Shown: positions 24,220 to 35,600 of the stretch, one piece after another
Layout: each line of letters begins with the position of its first letter
How positions within the stretch are numbered: the first letter of the stretch is position 1
Origin: Malaya genurostris
Lineage: Eukaryota; Arthropoda; Insecta; Diptera; Culicidae
Assembly (NCBI RefSeq): GCF_030247185.1
Contig: NC_080572.1
Coordinates: forward strand, 247,348,570 to 247,412,569
DNA length: 64,000 nucleotides
Reading direction: 5' to 3'
Notes under the pieces: model-generated
The model's database searches: none
What the model saw: only the letters and a program-made list of their open reading frames with translations
What the model was told of the DNA's origin: nothing
Program-made: the position numbers and the translations under genes

Positions 24220-24500
24220 AACCCTAAACCGTTGATTTTAACTATTGTAGCGATGCTCATGTGCTTCATATAAGGCTTTTGCACGTCGATTTCGGCCTTT
24301 AATCGCTCCATTAATGCACACTAATGCTTGCATTGAGGTAGTTCTTCTAAAGTATACTTTGACAATATCAGAAAACCGGCATCATGATCTTTCCGACCCA
24401 TTGAGCCTCCCTTCCTGGCACTCGTGCCTCTTCGAAGGACAATTTCAGTCCATTGTTGGGTAATCATTTTGTTCTCTGGCGTATAATAATGGATCCAGCC
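24220..24500 (-). pseudogene. Mariner transposase fragment
   Basis: On minus, pieces read GWIHYYTPENKMITQQWTE and, further on, MERLKAEIDVQKPYMKHM. These correspond to the DETWIHYYTPE…KQWTE and LDRLKAEL…RPH blocks of DD34D mariner transposases. The first catalytic Asp position is changed (FGWIHYY). It is in several frames, with no terminal repeats recognised. Confidence 0.65.
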
Positions 24501-25597
24501 AAACATGCACTTAAAGTGCACTTGCGCTCGGCTTTTTAATCTTAAATAAGTATGTGCGGGATCCAGCGGCAGGATGACTTTCCCGTCTGTAGAATCTTGC
24601 CCAACTATGACACTGCCCGCTTTGTATCAAACATTTTTTGTTCCTCGTTCTGATTTCGGGAGGGGCCAGGCACCTCCCTCTGGATACGTGCCTGACCATT
24701 GAGCAAGGTTGAAAATAAAATGGCGGATTCACTTCTGGTATAAATAATGTAGTCGCCAAACCTCTCTTGTTTATACACGCTCAGTTTTTCTGACACATGG
24801 CCTAACCGATGTTATGCTCTTCTGAATGCTACTATTGATTCATTTATTATATTATTTATTCCTCAAACGGTTTCAGAGGGATCTCAGCTTGGTTTTACTT
24901 CAACTATTGTATTTTTTTAATGTTCAATGGATGATACATTCGTCTTCCGAGATACATGAACGTAGAAGTGACATAAACAACAAATCTTTAATATTCGTTC
25001 AACTTTTTCGAAGTCGGCTCAATGAATTTTGAGAAACTGAAGATTAAGTTAAAGCTGCTATAATCATGTTTGGAAAACCAGACTACCCGAATCAATCTTA
25101 TGCAATTTATGTCATAAATTAGGCAGCATTGCATTCAAAAATCATTTTATTAAAAAAATATACTTATTTTCTTTATTCAATAATATAATTTTTAAGGCAC
25201 ACTGCTTAAAAAATATACTTTTAATGCGATCGTTAGGAAAACGTATATCATGCTATCAGTTGTTTGTTTACATTGATTCGCGCTGAATTTTTAAAGTTTT
25301 TGAGAGTGTTGTTTTCAACTTATCAATTCCGTTTTGTATCCATCGTGTTCGAGAGTGCTTTTTATAACAGCGATCAGTGGAGTTCTCATCGAATTTTTGT
25401 TTGATTCGACGCTTTTGCTGTTTTTTTCTGATCAATTCAGACTGTTTTTTTCCGCTATATCGACCGTCAGCACCAACTTCGCCGCTTTACTGCGTACAGT
25501 GATCAAAACAGAGATGGAGAAAAAACAATGCGAAGAGTGTCAACACGAAATCAACGATCTAGAACCAGTGCGTTGTGGCTTTTGTGAAACACCATTT

Positions 25598-26530
25598 TAT
25601 AAAGGGTGATTTTTTAAGAGCTTGAGAACTTTTTTAAACAATAAAACGCATAAAATTTGCAAAATCTCATCGGTTCTTTATTTTAAACGTTAGATTGGTA
25701 CATGACATTTACTTTTTGAAGATAATTTCATTTAAATGTTGACCGCGGCTGCGTCTTAGGTGGTCCATTCGGAAAGTCCAATTTTGGGCAACTTTTTCGA
25801 GCATTTCGGCCGGAATAGCCCGAATTTCTTCGGAAATGTTGTCTTCCAAAGCTGGAATAGTTACTGGCTTATTTCTGTAGACTTTAGACTTGACGTAGCC
25901 CCACAAAAAATAGTCTAAAGGCGTCAAATCGCATGATCTTGGTGGCCAACTTACCGGTCCATTTCTTGAGATGAATTGTTCTCCGAAGTTTTCCCTCAAA
26001 ATGGCCATAGAATCGCGAGCTGTGTGGCATGTAGCGCCATCTTGTTGAAACCACATGTCTACCAAGTTCAGTTCTTCCATTTTTGGCAACAAAAAGTTTG
26101 TTAGCATCGAACGATAGCGATCGCCATTCACTGTAACGTTGCGTCCAACAGCATCTTTGAAAAAATACGGTCCAATGATTCCACCAGCGTACAAACCACA
26201 CCAAACAGTGCATTTTTCGGGATGCATGGGCAGTTCTTGAACGGCTTCTGGTTGCTCTTCACTCCAAATGCGGCAATTTTGCTTATTTACGTAGCCATTC
26301 AACCAGAAATGAGCCTCATCGCTGAACAAAATTTGTCGATAAAAAAGCGGATTTTCCGAATGGACCACCTAAGACGCAGCCGCGGTCAACATTTAAATGA
26401 AATTATCTTCAAAAAGTAAATGTCATGTACCAATCTAACGTTTAAAATAAAGAACCGATGAGATTTTGCAAATTTTATGCGTTTTATTGTTTAAAAAAGT
26501 TCTCAAGCTCTTAAAAAATCACCCTTTATA
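25598..26530 (-). mobile_element. Foldback DD41D mariner with arms of about 175-180 bp
   Basis: Both ends read inward as TATAAAGGGTGATTTTTTAA, and the inverted identity continues for about 175-180 bp (25598-25778 against 26350-26530). The arms include the last ~25 codons of the transposase, so one arm is an inverted copy of the 3' end of the gene. The 5' half of a normal element (promoter end, N-terminal DNA-binding domain) is missing. It sits inside the PHD finger of the LINE ORF1. Confidence 0.9.
25709..26368 (-). pseudogene. Transposase catalytic domain, mariner DD41D type, N-terminus missing
   Basis: 219 uninterrupted codons hold the whole catalytic domain: FSDEAHFWLNGYVNKQN (first Asp), WFQQDGATCHTARDS (second Asp) and WPPRSCDLTPLDYFLWG (third Asp). 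Counting to the Asp of LDY gives 41 residues after the second Asp, the DD41D (rosa-like) arrangement. The ~120 N-terminal residues with the helix-turn-helix are absent. The frame begins inside the inverted arm, so its first Met is not the native start. The frame is clean, so the rearrangement may be recent. It cannot act alone as a transposase without a DNA-binding domain. Confidence 0.85.
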
Positions 26531-27294
26531 AGTCAAAATTGTTGTGGCTTCAATTTACGCTTATGCAAAGATGTTTTTGCCCAAACCAAGATAATATTCA
26601 TTTGCACGTTGTGTAGAAATGAACTAAACGGTCGTTCCATTCGAGCGTACATAGCTGATCAAAATGTAAATTTGTCTTCTACAGCATCAGTGACACCGAA
26701 TGACATAAATAAGCAGATTGAACAATTGTCTGGTATTGTTGAGGTTCTCAGTAAAAAAGTTCACTCTCTTGCAACTACTTCTACACCGAAGCCCTCAACG
26801 TCTTGTGATTTGAGAACACCCTTATGGCCTAATTCTACAAGAAAGCGTCGTCTAGTCGATAATAATACCCCGTCTACAATCCCAGCCGTTGATCGTGGTA
26901 TTAATACTGCTGACTTTGGTGACCTTTCCGTTAATTTCATCACTCCAGTACCACCCCTGCCTAAATTTTGGTTGTATCTGTCAGGCTTTCAACCGTTAAT
27001 AAGTAACGACGATGTGAAAAAGATTGTTGCCCGTTGTCTAAATTTGTCTGATCCGTTCGATGTTATTAGACTGGTACCAAAAGGTGTGGACATTGCCAAC
27101 TTGACCTATATCTCGTTCAAAATAGGTCTTGATCCTGTACTTGAGTAGCAAGCTCTTGATCCTGCGTGCTGGCCTACCGGTCTAGTATTTAGACCGTTTG
27201 TTGATGCTTCAAAAAACGTAATGTAAAAACTGACCATTTAGTCCCGAGAGCAACCAGCAACAATGCTAGAGTAACTATTCCGGACAATAACTGC

Positions 27295-29760
27295 ATGAAT
27301 GAAACGCGTTGTTTTGAGGACGGTGGGAGCTCGAGAGCTCCCATCAGAGGCGAGTATTTGGACTTATTTGATTCTTCTGTATTCAATCACTGTTGTTTAC
27401 AGCAGCTGCCTGACCTTGAAAGTAACATCTCAAAATATTATCAAAACGTGAGAGGATTGAGAACGAAAATCGACGATTTGTTTCTGGCGGCCACAGATTG
27501 TGATTTCGACATAATTGTTTCAACCGAAACTGGAATAGATGATTGCATCACATCGTTTCAGCTCTTTGGAACTGCCTACAATGTGTTCCGCTGCGATCGT
27601 TCTATTCGCAATAGTGACAAAACTAGATTCGGTGGCGTTCTGATTGCAGTGGCTCGGCGATACACATGCAGATTAATATCGACGACCAATGGACAACATT
27701 TAGAGCAGATTTCTGTTTCATTGAGGATAGAGAATAAAAATGTAACGGTATGTGCTATTTATATCCCTCCAGATCGGAGTAAGGATTTGAACGTGATAAA
27801 TGTCCACATTGCAACTGTGAACGAGCTTTTGAGTAATGGACTCGTTGACGATACTGTTTTAGTATGTGGTAACTTCAACCAGCCACGCATGCCAATTGGA
27901 CAAGGAGCGAAAGCGGTATCATTTGCAATGGTTTGCAATTGCCACCATCCAGTTCCACACTACTTGATGGCATGGAATTTTTGGGCCTCGGGCAGGCGAA
28001 TCTAGTGTACAATTTGTTGGGTCGCACACTTGATCTGGTATATTGTCCATACGATTGCAATATCAGAGTCGATCGTTGCCCTTTGCCGCTACTTCCTGTT
28101 GACACCCATCATCCACCGCTTTGCATTTATCTTCGTATTAATACTGATAATATACAGACGAGGGATGATAATCGCAGTACGTTGCGCCCATTCAACTATC
28201 GTTTGATAGATTTCTCTGCCCTTACTGATCATTTAGAAAACATTGATTGGACTACATTGTTTGCCACTGGTGAAGTTAATGATATAGCTGAAGGATTCTG
28301 TCGCGAGATCAACCGATGGCTTGAATTAAACGTTCCTCTTACAAGACCACAGATTTCCCCTGCATGGAGCACGAAACAATTACGCCGTCTGAAACGTGAA
28401 CGCAATGCATGTCAACGTAAGCTTCATCATCATTGAACCTATCTCAACGTATCTAATTTTCATCGATCTGTCAATGCATATACATTGCTTAATGCTAGAT
28501 TGTACAGATCTTATGTGCTCCGAATGCAGACTAATCTTCGGCGTAATCCACGTAGTTTTTGGCGATTTGTAAACTCTAAACGGAAAGGTTCATCAATACC
28601 TATAAATGTTTTTCTTGATAATACTGTTGCCACGTCAGCCTCAGAATCATGTGAATTGTTTGTCAAACATTTTTCAAGCGTTTTTTCGAATAACTCTACG
28701 TCTGTGAGAGAGGTAGAAATTTTCTACGGCTGGCGTTCCTGCTGACATGGTCAATTTGAACACATTTGTAATTACTTCTGTGATGGTTTGTTTAGCTGCT
28801 AGAAAATTAAAATGTTCGTTTTCACCTGGGCCTGATGGTTTACCCTCTGTTGTTTTGCTTCGTTGCATTACTGCTCTGGCGGGACCCTTGAGCACTATTT
28901 TTAATCGATCATTCGAACAAGGAAAATTTCCGTATGTATGGAAGCAATCATTTATGTGCCCTGTATTCAAGAATGGTGATAGGCGAAACATGGCGAATAA
29001 CCAGTCTCTCTGCATGTTCGAAACTTTTCGAAATCATTGTCAGTGGAGCTATATTGGACCGAGTAAAAAATTACATCTCATTTGATCAACACGGATTCAT
29101 ACCAGGAAGATCCGTTACAACAAATTTATTAACGTTCACATCTAAATGTATCGCTTGCATGGAAAATAAGGCACAAATGGATGTCATCTACACGGATTTG
29201 AAGGCTGTATTTGACAAAATTGATCACAAAATACTTCTGAGTAAATTATCTCGTCTTGTCTTCTCTGCACAGCTTATGTCTTGGTTTAGCTCATACCTTT
29301 CTGGCAGAGTTTTATGAATGATACTAGATAGTAACACATCATCGCAATTCACGAACAATTCAGGAGTTCCACAAGGTAGTAATTTGGGACCCTTGCTGTT
29401 TACTTTATTTTTCAACGATGTTTCGTTTGCTCTTGGAGATGGTTAGAAACTAATTTATGGGGACGACTTGAAATTGTATTTAGTTGTTCGAACTGCGGAG
29501 GATTGTCGTCGACTACAACATCCACTTCAGCTTTTCGTTGACTGGTGTCGCAAAACAAACTACTCACTAATGTTTCTAAATGTCTGGTAATTACGTTTCA
29601 TCGAACAATGAGTCCTGTAACATTCGACTACAATATTGATGGCTCAGTTCTGACTAGAGTTAATCAGGTGAGCGACTTAGGAGTACAGCTTGATTAAAAT
29701 CTATCGTTTGATTTGCATCGATCACTTATAATCACTAAGGCATTACGTCAATTGGGGTTC
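27295..29760 (+). pseudogene. CR1-like ORF2: endonuclease and reverse transcriptase, broken
   Basis: Endonuclease: YYQNVRGLRTKIDDL, IIVSTETG (normally the catalytic TE), CAIYIPPDR, VCGNFNQP (usually GDFN) and, after a frameshift near 27890, THHPPL (usually DHHPL). A linker with an in-frame TGA at 28435 follows. Reverse transcriptase: FSPGPDGLPSVVLLR, then after a frameshift near 28990 HGFIPGRSVTTNLLTF, YTDLKAVFDKIDH, GVPQGSNLGPLLF and the catalytic YGDD at about 29456. An additional TAG lies just before it. It stops at LRQLGFI, where the compound insertion begins. It can no longer be translated through. Confidence 0.85.
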
Positions 29761-29764
29761 ATTT

Positions 29765-30090
29765 GATGATGATGATGATGATGGTCCCGCCTCATACCCC
29801 TACAAAGGTGTGAGCTGGACGATTTATCTAAATGATAATAAATATTGCATCACATATTTTAACCAGTTAACTAAATATAAAACGATTTGGTTAATCCAGC
29901 AGGTATAGATTCTCCTTATAAAGTACAACTGAGAACAAGAAAACATTCAAATATTTCCGATTTACTATCCAGGGTCATTCAAGAAAATTTCCAACCCGGG
30001 AAGATCCTTGAACAAATCAGGAATCGAACCCGATATCTTTGTCAGTATCAGACAGTAATTCACCTGGCCCTTCCCGCCGGACCAGTTCAT
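29765..30090 (-). mobile_element. Feilai-like tRNA-derived SINE
   Basis: On minus the segment starts with a tRNA-like head (B-box GGTTCGATTCC, the complement of 30019-30029; 'GGGCCAGGTGAATTACTG' as an A-box-like part). It continues with an unrelated body and ends in tandem ATC triplets (plus 29768-29788). A tRNA-related head, conserved body and triplet tail is the described architecture of Aedes Feilai. The 5' limit is approximate. Confidence 0.55.
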
Positions 30091-30497
30091 CGCTACACAC
30101 ATCAGCTACGATGGAGTAACGAGACTGCGGATGAGCAGAGCCAAGCCCAATTCCATCAACAACTTCCGATCCCTATTATTTCTGAAATATAATCAATAAA
30201 TAACACGACACGTAGAATGCTAAAGCTCTCAAAAATAAAAGAGAACATATCCAGTTTCAGTTATATTCAATTTCCAGATTGCCTCTACCTGCTCTGCGCG
30301 CGCGAGGCTCATACTTTTGTAGACAACTCATTTTTTTTTTAACTAAACAAATTATTAAAAATCCATCATCATCATACAGAACATAACAACCTAATGCGTC
30401 TTACTTGAAAAAAAAACAAAAATAAAATAAATACAATATTCGTCAGTTTACACAGTTTTCGAAAAAATCAAATTGCACTAATTCATTAAAGATCTAA

Positions 30498-32084
30498 TTA
30501 CAAAATAGATTTTATGTGTGAAATACGCAATTTTTTGAACTCTCTCAATGTTGCAGCCCGCTTGATTCGTCCTGGCATCGAATTGAAAAAACTAATCCCT
30601 TTGTACAATAACGAGTTTTGCGATCTGGCTGACAAAAAGCTTGGTGTTCTCGCATCAGACGCATTTCTATTTTTGTACCTATGCAAGTCACTTCCTCTTT
30701 CAATCCGATCACACAAATATCGAGGCAGCATTCCATTTAAGATTTTGAAAATGAACACTATTGTTAAATAATATACTCTCTGTTTCACTGAAAGCCATTG
30801 TAATGCGTTCAATAGAATATTAGAGGAAGTATATCTATTACATTTCAAAATCAATCGCATGACCTTATTTTGCAATCGCTGGAGTCTCAATATTTGCGTG
30901 TTGTTAGCAAGGAACAGAATCGATGAGCAGAAGTCAATGTGAGGAGAGGTTATTGATTTATACAGGAGAATTTTACTACTGGTCGTTAAATCATTTTTCA
31001 GGCGGCATAATACACCGTACTTTTTGGCAACCTTCTTGATGATGTTGTTAACGTGAGATTTGAATGTTAGCTTTTCATCAATTATGACTCCAAGATACTT
31101 CAACTCTCTAACGCGATCAATAATCTCTCCATCAATTTCAATGTTGGCTTCACGTCCAGTGCTTAAAGCAGAAATAACCATATATTTAGTTTTCGCGACA
31201 TTCAGTTTTAACTGCTTGAATTTCAACCACTGAGCCAGAGAATGTAAGTCCTCGTTCAAATGTGCAACCGCTTCATCCAAATCCTCAGCTGTAATGAACA
31301 GAACAGTATCGTCAGCAAACAAATTTATTTCACAAAACCGTAAAACTCGCTTCATGTCATTTATGTACAAAATGAATAAAATCGGACCTAAAACACTACC
31401 CTGTGGCACACCAAGTGAATTACCCTGGAAACTAGACACCACATCGTTGAAAACAGTTCTCTGAGTTCTATCTAATAAATAGCTTTCAAACCATTTATAT
31501 GCTACTCCTTCGATACCAAAGCGTTGTAGTGTTTGTAACAGTATAGGTCTAAAAATTGTTTCGAAAGCGCGCTTGAGATCCAAGAACACTGCAAAAATAG
31601 TCTCTTTAATCTCGATTTTCTCCTTCCATTTTGCTAAAACCAGGTTTAAAGCGGTTTCGCAAGAGTGACTTTTCCGATATCCCAATTTGTCCGGTATCAA
31701 CAAACTGTTAGAGTTTAAATAGTTAATCAGCTGATCTTTAACAACAAGTTCCAAAATTTTTTCCAACGTGTGCAACATGTTAATGGGACGGTACTCCTCG
31801 GCTTTATCCGTTCCAGTAACCTTGGGGATAGGAACCACCAGCGATTCCTTCCAAACTTTTGGCACATGCCCCGTGTATAACGATTCATTTACCAAGTCCA
31901 GCAGATCGTGACCGATAACATGAAAGCAATCTTGTATCACTTTTGAGTTAACATTGTCGATACCAGCCGATTTTCCTAAATTAAAACAAATATCTTTCAA
32001 TTGTTCAAAAGTGATTGGGTGAAATTTAAGAAATCTACAATAATTACTAATCGCCTGTGTTATTTCAACAGGTTCACCAACCAA
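30498..32084 (-). CDS. LINE reverse transcriptase, long intact frame
   Basis: 528 codons without a stop encode the polymerase that copies LINE RNA at the target site. Visible motifs in order: GKSAGIDNVNSKVI, EEYRPINMLHTLEKI, LGYRKSHSCETALNLV, the first metal-binding Asp in FAVFLDLKRAFETI, GVPQGSVLGPILFILYIND, and the catalytic LFADDTVLF. The thumb and C-terminal part follow (ELKYLGVIIDEKLTF; LQRLQNKVMRLILKC; FFNSMPGRIKRA). The first Met is internal to the native ORF2: the same protein continues upstream in the frame of 32697-32113, from which it is separated by one extra T near 32125. The endonuclease domain is missing by 5' truncation. It has no promoter of its own here. Confidence 0.85.
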   Translation of the reverse strand: MVGEPVEITQAISNYCRFLKFHPITFEQLKDICFNLGKSAGIDNVNSKVIQDCFHVIGHDLLDLVNESLYTGHVPKVWKESLVVPIPKVTGTDKAEEYRPINMLHTLEKILELVVKDQLINYLNSNSLLIPDKLGYRKSHSCETALNLVLAKWKEKIEIKETIFAVFLDLKRAFETIFRPILLQTLQRFGIEGVAYKWFESYLLDRTQRTVFNDVVSSFQGNSLGVPQGSVLGPILFILYINDMKRVLRFCEINLFADDTVLFITAEDLDEAVAHLNEDLHSLAQWLKFKQLKLNVAKTKYMVISALSTGREANIEIDGEIIDRVRELKYLGVIIDEKLTFKSHVNNIIKKVAKKYGVLCRLKNDLTTSSKILLYKSITSPHIDFCSSILFLANNTQILRLQRLQNKVMRLILKCNRYTSSNILLNALQWLSVKQRVYYLTIVFIFKILNGMLPRYLCDRIERGSDLHRYKNRNASDARTPSFLSARSQNSLLYKGISFFNSMPGRIKRAATLREFKKLRISHIKSIL

Positions 32085-32112
32085 ATCAATACTTTGATTG
32101 ATCTGCTCTACA

Positions 32113-32640
32113 CTATTTATGAAATTTTTCTGGTATCACTTGCTCTGAGTGCTCTTCTCTGCCATTAAATGTTAAAGTTTTTGCTGAGCTATGTGTAGGT
32201 TTTAGTAATTGTTTAAGAATTTTCCATAACTCCTTGCTGTTTTTCTGATTTTGATCGATCTTCCTCTGAACATATTCACATCTAGTCTTCTTCAGGGCCC
32301 GTGAATAAATGTTTCGTGCATTGGTATAAGCACGCCAGTGACATTCGTTATTAGTTCTACAGAACCTCTTGTACTGTTTATCCCTCTCTCGTTTTAATCG
32401 TAAGAGGTCCATTGAGTACCAGCTACTTGAGCTGTTCAAACTAACGTACTTTTCAGTGACTAATTTATTAGTACACTTTTTTAATACGTCCGTAAGAATA
32501 GATGCCCTGCGATCCAAATTACCAGTCAACTGCGTACAATCAAAGCTTCTTGACACAAGTCGAGACATGGCTTGCTTTGAATATTTTTTCCAACATTTCA
32601 TTTTCACTGTGTTTTTCCCATCTCTATGGGTACTCGCTAT
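32113..32640 (-). pseudogene. ORF2 linker region upstream of the reverse transcriptase
   Basis: Reads …SSSWYSMDLLRLKRERDKQY and CHWRAYTNARNIYSRALKKT then QNSKELWKILKQLL, the usual basic linker between endonuclease and RT in jockey/CR1-type LINEs. It ends …VIPEKFHK at a stop. The continuation (NSVEQINQSIDLVGEPVE) is in the next frame. Confidence 0.75.
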
Positions 32641-32669
32641 GGAAACTGCAATTGTCTCATGCACTGAAA

Positions 32670-33170
32670 AAATTTCAAAAATTGCAAAGGATTTCAAGGA
32701 TCCTCATTGTCTGAAGGCGTTGTACTGTTCACTTGTCCGGCCAATTCTTGAAAATGCATCAGTGGTTTGGTTGCCTTATCAAATTTCGTGGAATTTACGT
32801 TCAAAAACGCTTTGTTCGTTTGGCGCTGCGACACTTACCATGGCGAGACCCTGAAAATCTACCACCATGTACGGAAAGATGTCAGCTTTTAGGGATTGAT
32901 ACGTTGCTACGCCGACAAAAAATTCAACAGGCATTGATCATTGCAAAATTGATAAACGGAGAAATTGATGCACCCGAGCTACGTTCCAAAGTCAATTTTC
33001 GGATTCCAAGCAGAACGCTGCGAAATTCAATTCTGCGTCAGAACAGTTTTCACAGAACTCTATTTGGATATAATGAGCCGATAGCTGCATGTATTCGAAC
33101 GTTTACTTCTGTGGAAAATCATTTCGAGTTTGGAGAATCATCTAGTAGCTTTGCAAGGAAAATTAAATGA
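32670..33170 (+). pseudogene. C-terminal part of the first LINE's reverse transcriptase
   Basis: Resumes the protein broken at 29760: KIAKDFKDPHCLKALYCSLV, RPILENASVVW, then after a frameshift near 32790 RFVRLALRHLPWRDPENLPP and …LLRRQKIQQALIIAKLING. It ends at a stop at about 33170. It belongs to the same gene as 27295-29760. Confidence 0.8.
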
Positions 33171-33414
33171 TCTGTTGAGCTTTGACTATATATTTTACAA
33201 TCTTTGTTTTGATGTTATTTGTCATATCTATGTTAATTTGTGATTATTTTTATTCTCGTATTGTAAATATTGTTATTCATTTTTTTTTCAAAAGATGATG
33301 GTTTTTGCGCCCATTTGATTGGCTACTCAAATGGGCTTTTTCCCATCCTCGTCCATTTAGATTTTTATATACGATGGACATAACAATGATAATAAATAAA
33401 TAAATAAATAAAAA

Positions 33415-34999
33415 CTGGATAAAGCTTTACCACCAGATGGAATGAGAATGTTTGTTTTACTATATTCCACAATAAACTGTGAAGAAATTTCGTCTGATTT
33501 TGAACGAAGCAATGACAATCCGGTTCATTAAATGTTTCAGATTTGAGCAAACTCTTCGAAATCAACGTCTGCTGAACTTATCCGCCCAAGCCGACGATAG
33601 ATAAATATTGCAACTGTCTATTTGACCACCTCTACGATCGGACCTACTAAATAAATAAAAAGCTCCATCCAAGTCAACAACATGACAAACGACTTCCACT
33701 ACCGAAAACCCCTCAGCACTGGGAGGAACGGAAAAAGTTTATCTTATCGTCCATCCGTTGTTGTTTTTTTACGCTTTGAGTTGCCTCAATAATCGAAAAG
33801 CAGGAGAAATGTTATTTTCCTCTTACCAGATGGCGAAAACCTTGTATCCCCTTGCTTTGTTTTTATCATGAAACCATTAAGTCTACGGTGTACTGAGAAC
33901 AGCATTAGCTAGCGTGGCACAGTGATGGTCTCTTCCTAGGACAAGTTTTTACTGAAAAAAGATTATATTGTGCCGGTTGAGTCGCAGAGATTGCGCAGTG
34001 TTTCTGCTTAGCTGAGCTAGAGTATTAGCAACCACAAAACTGATTTCTCTCAGTCACCATCGGAAATTCAGTTTAATGTTTGCTACTAATTTGACGTGAA
34101 ATAATTGGATTGATTTTTTTGTGATATTAGGATTAATTCAGATCATGTCATAATTTTCCTACGGCATTTAGCAGAGAATGTAGCATCCATCACTCAAAAT
34201 CAGAACCATTTTAGTGAGAGAGTGGCACCAAGGACGCTGCCTAATACCAATCTGGGCTGGAGTGGGGATCAGATGCAAGACCAAAGCTACAAAATTTCAA
34301 GCCAATTAAAAAGTTTGCTCCGAGATAATCTGCTATGTTAAACTGAACACCTGCCCGAAGTTGAGTCCAAGACCGGTAAACCCAAAGCGAGAATGAAAAG
34401 CATTTTGTGAACAGGACAACGATAAATCTGAACCAAATAGATACATATCAAGGTTGAAAGAAGATTTGGTTCAATCGCCATAATTTTCGCACGTTTATCA
34501 TTAGATAACAACAAAGTAATTCGAAGACCGCTCAATTAATCGGCCTTATACTGCTGAAATTATGTACTTACAATAGTTTTTTTTATGTTTGTATCAAAAA
34601 CACACCAGTTTGAGTATTGTTATCACCAAGTGTCTGCCTCTTCAGGCGACTAAGCTGACATGATACTCTTCCGAGATGTTTCCAGTATGTAGCAAAATTC
34701 CATGAAAGTATTTTACATTCTGCTGCTTGTCAAATACAATTCAACTATACAGTCTAACTTTGCAGCTGAACAGATGTTAAAAAACTCACTCTAGATTTCT
34801 CCGACTATGGACTATAGAACTCACAAAAAAAACCCTAACCATGGCACAATTCCGGTGCAAAGGAATTTCTATTCGAATCGTTTCCCATAGGCAGAGAGTA
34901 CAATCCGTTCTACGTGTACTTATCCCTATCAGTCCTACAAAACATTCCGCATTGTGGTGGATAAGATGTAAGCATTTCTACTCATAATTCGTTCAGCTT
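33415..34999. other. Stretch without a recognised gene
   Basis: Flank of the LINE. Only short frames and no clear element edges were seen. Confidence 0.3.
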
Positions 35000-35600
35000 G
35001 GTATATTTTCGGTTTACGCCTGGACCGCTTACCGTCTGGGCTGATTTTTTTTTCTCTCTCTCTCTCTCTCTGCCAAGACCAAATCTAAAACGATGTAACT
35101 TTTCGTTCCTTGCTTCCCGGTCCGAACTACACCTAGCCCCCGTGGCGCACTTTGGGAGCCGCCACCCATGGAAAAAGAGTGTTTGGTTGCTTGAGCACTT
35201 GAAAGTGATTTAAAAGTGCTTTTGAAAAATTTTCTACGTTTTCTTCCTTCCGATGGAATCCAAGTTCCGTCCCCCGTCCCTCCCTGCTGGCGTTCCCGCG
35301 GTGTACATTCCGAACTGATTGTTCTTACCAACCATTTTACCGGTTGGGTGCGGCTCACCGGGTTGGATGCTGCTGCCGGAATGGTGCCCTGCCGGAACAA
35401 AAGTGCGCCTGACTGGAAAACTGCTGAAAGCTACGCGATTCGTCATTAATGGTGTCGGCGGAAGGTAAATATGATTGTAAGTTGCATCCACATCAGCTCC
35501 CTGCAAACAACAACAACAGTCTCCGGGATTGAAGTGGGTTTCAACTACATTGTAGTGGAACAGAAGTAGCAGAAACAAAGCCCCAGAACCGTACGAGAGA
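35000..35600. other. GC-richer, low-repeat island with a TC tract
   Basis: A 21-base TC tract (35051-35071) is followed by about 500 bp of GC-richer sequence open in several frames on both strands (plus 35216-35449, minus 35029-35400). A splice-donor-like GGAAG/GTAAAT occurs at 35460-35470. No domain recognised. Host exon, promoter region or old element all remain possible. Confidence 0.25.

Larger units (their letters stand above)
25514..27148 (+). pseudogene. CR1-like ORF1 with split PHD-type zinc finger
   Basis: Starts MEKKQCEECQHEINDLEPVR and continues CGFC…; the second half of the finger resumes after the mariner at about 26532 with NCCGFNLRLCKDVF and FICTLCRNELNGRSI. The spaced CxxC pairs (CEEC, CGFC, CTLC) are those of a PHD-type finger, thought to aid nucleic-acid or protein binding by ORF1. 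A likely coiled-coil follows (QIEQLSGIVEVLSKKVHSL), then a Ser/Thr-rich linker and an RRM-like C-terminal part (FWLYLSGFQPLISNDDVKK), ending at a TGA-type stop before ORF2. The insertion and at least one frame change inactivate it. Confidence 0.75.
30330..32640 (-). mobile_element. Second non-LTR retrotransposon, 5'-truncated, nested in the first
   Basis: On minus it begins in the linker upstream of the reverse transcriptase (about 32640), carries the complete RT and C-terminal tail, and ends with an A-rich 3' terminus (T-run on plus at 30330-30340). The orientation is opposite to its host LINE. Only one net frameshift, near 32125, separates the linker frame from the RT frame, so this is a young copy. 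Its clade is within the CR1/L2-like group by overall RT organisation, but not assigned further. Confidence 0.8.
25260..33410 (+). mobile_element. CR1-like non-LTR retrotransposon, interrupted by nested insertions
   Basis: Order on plus: ORF1 with a PHD-type zinc finger (from about 25514), apurinic-type endonuclease (27295-28200), reverse transcriptase (28747-29760), C-terminal RT tail (32670-33170) and a 3' end of tandem TAAA units (33392-33412). PHD-type fingers in ORF1 are an established feature of CR1-like LINEs. Insertions are a DD41D foldback mariner at 25598-26530 and a compound block at about 29762-32668 (SINE plus a second LINE). Multiple frameshifts and stops make it inactive. The 5' boundary is approximate. 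Confidence 0.8.

Noticed and set aside
35029..35400. 123-codon minus frame as a gene
   Set aside because: Ends in a translated TC tract (ERERERK), competes with plus frames of similar quality, and no domain is recognisable.
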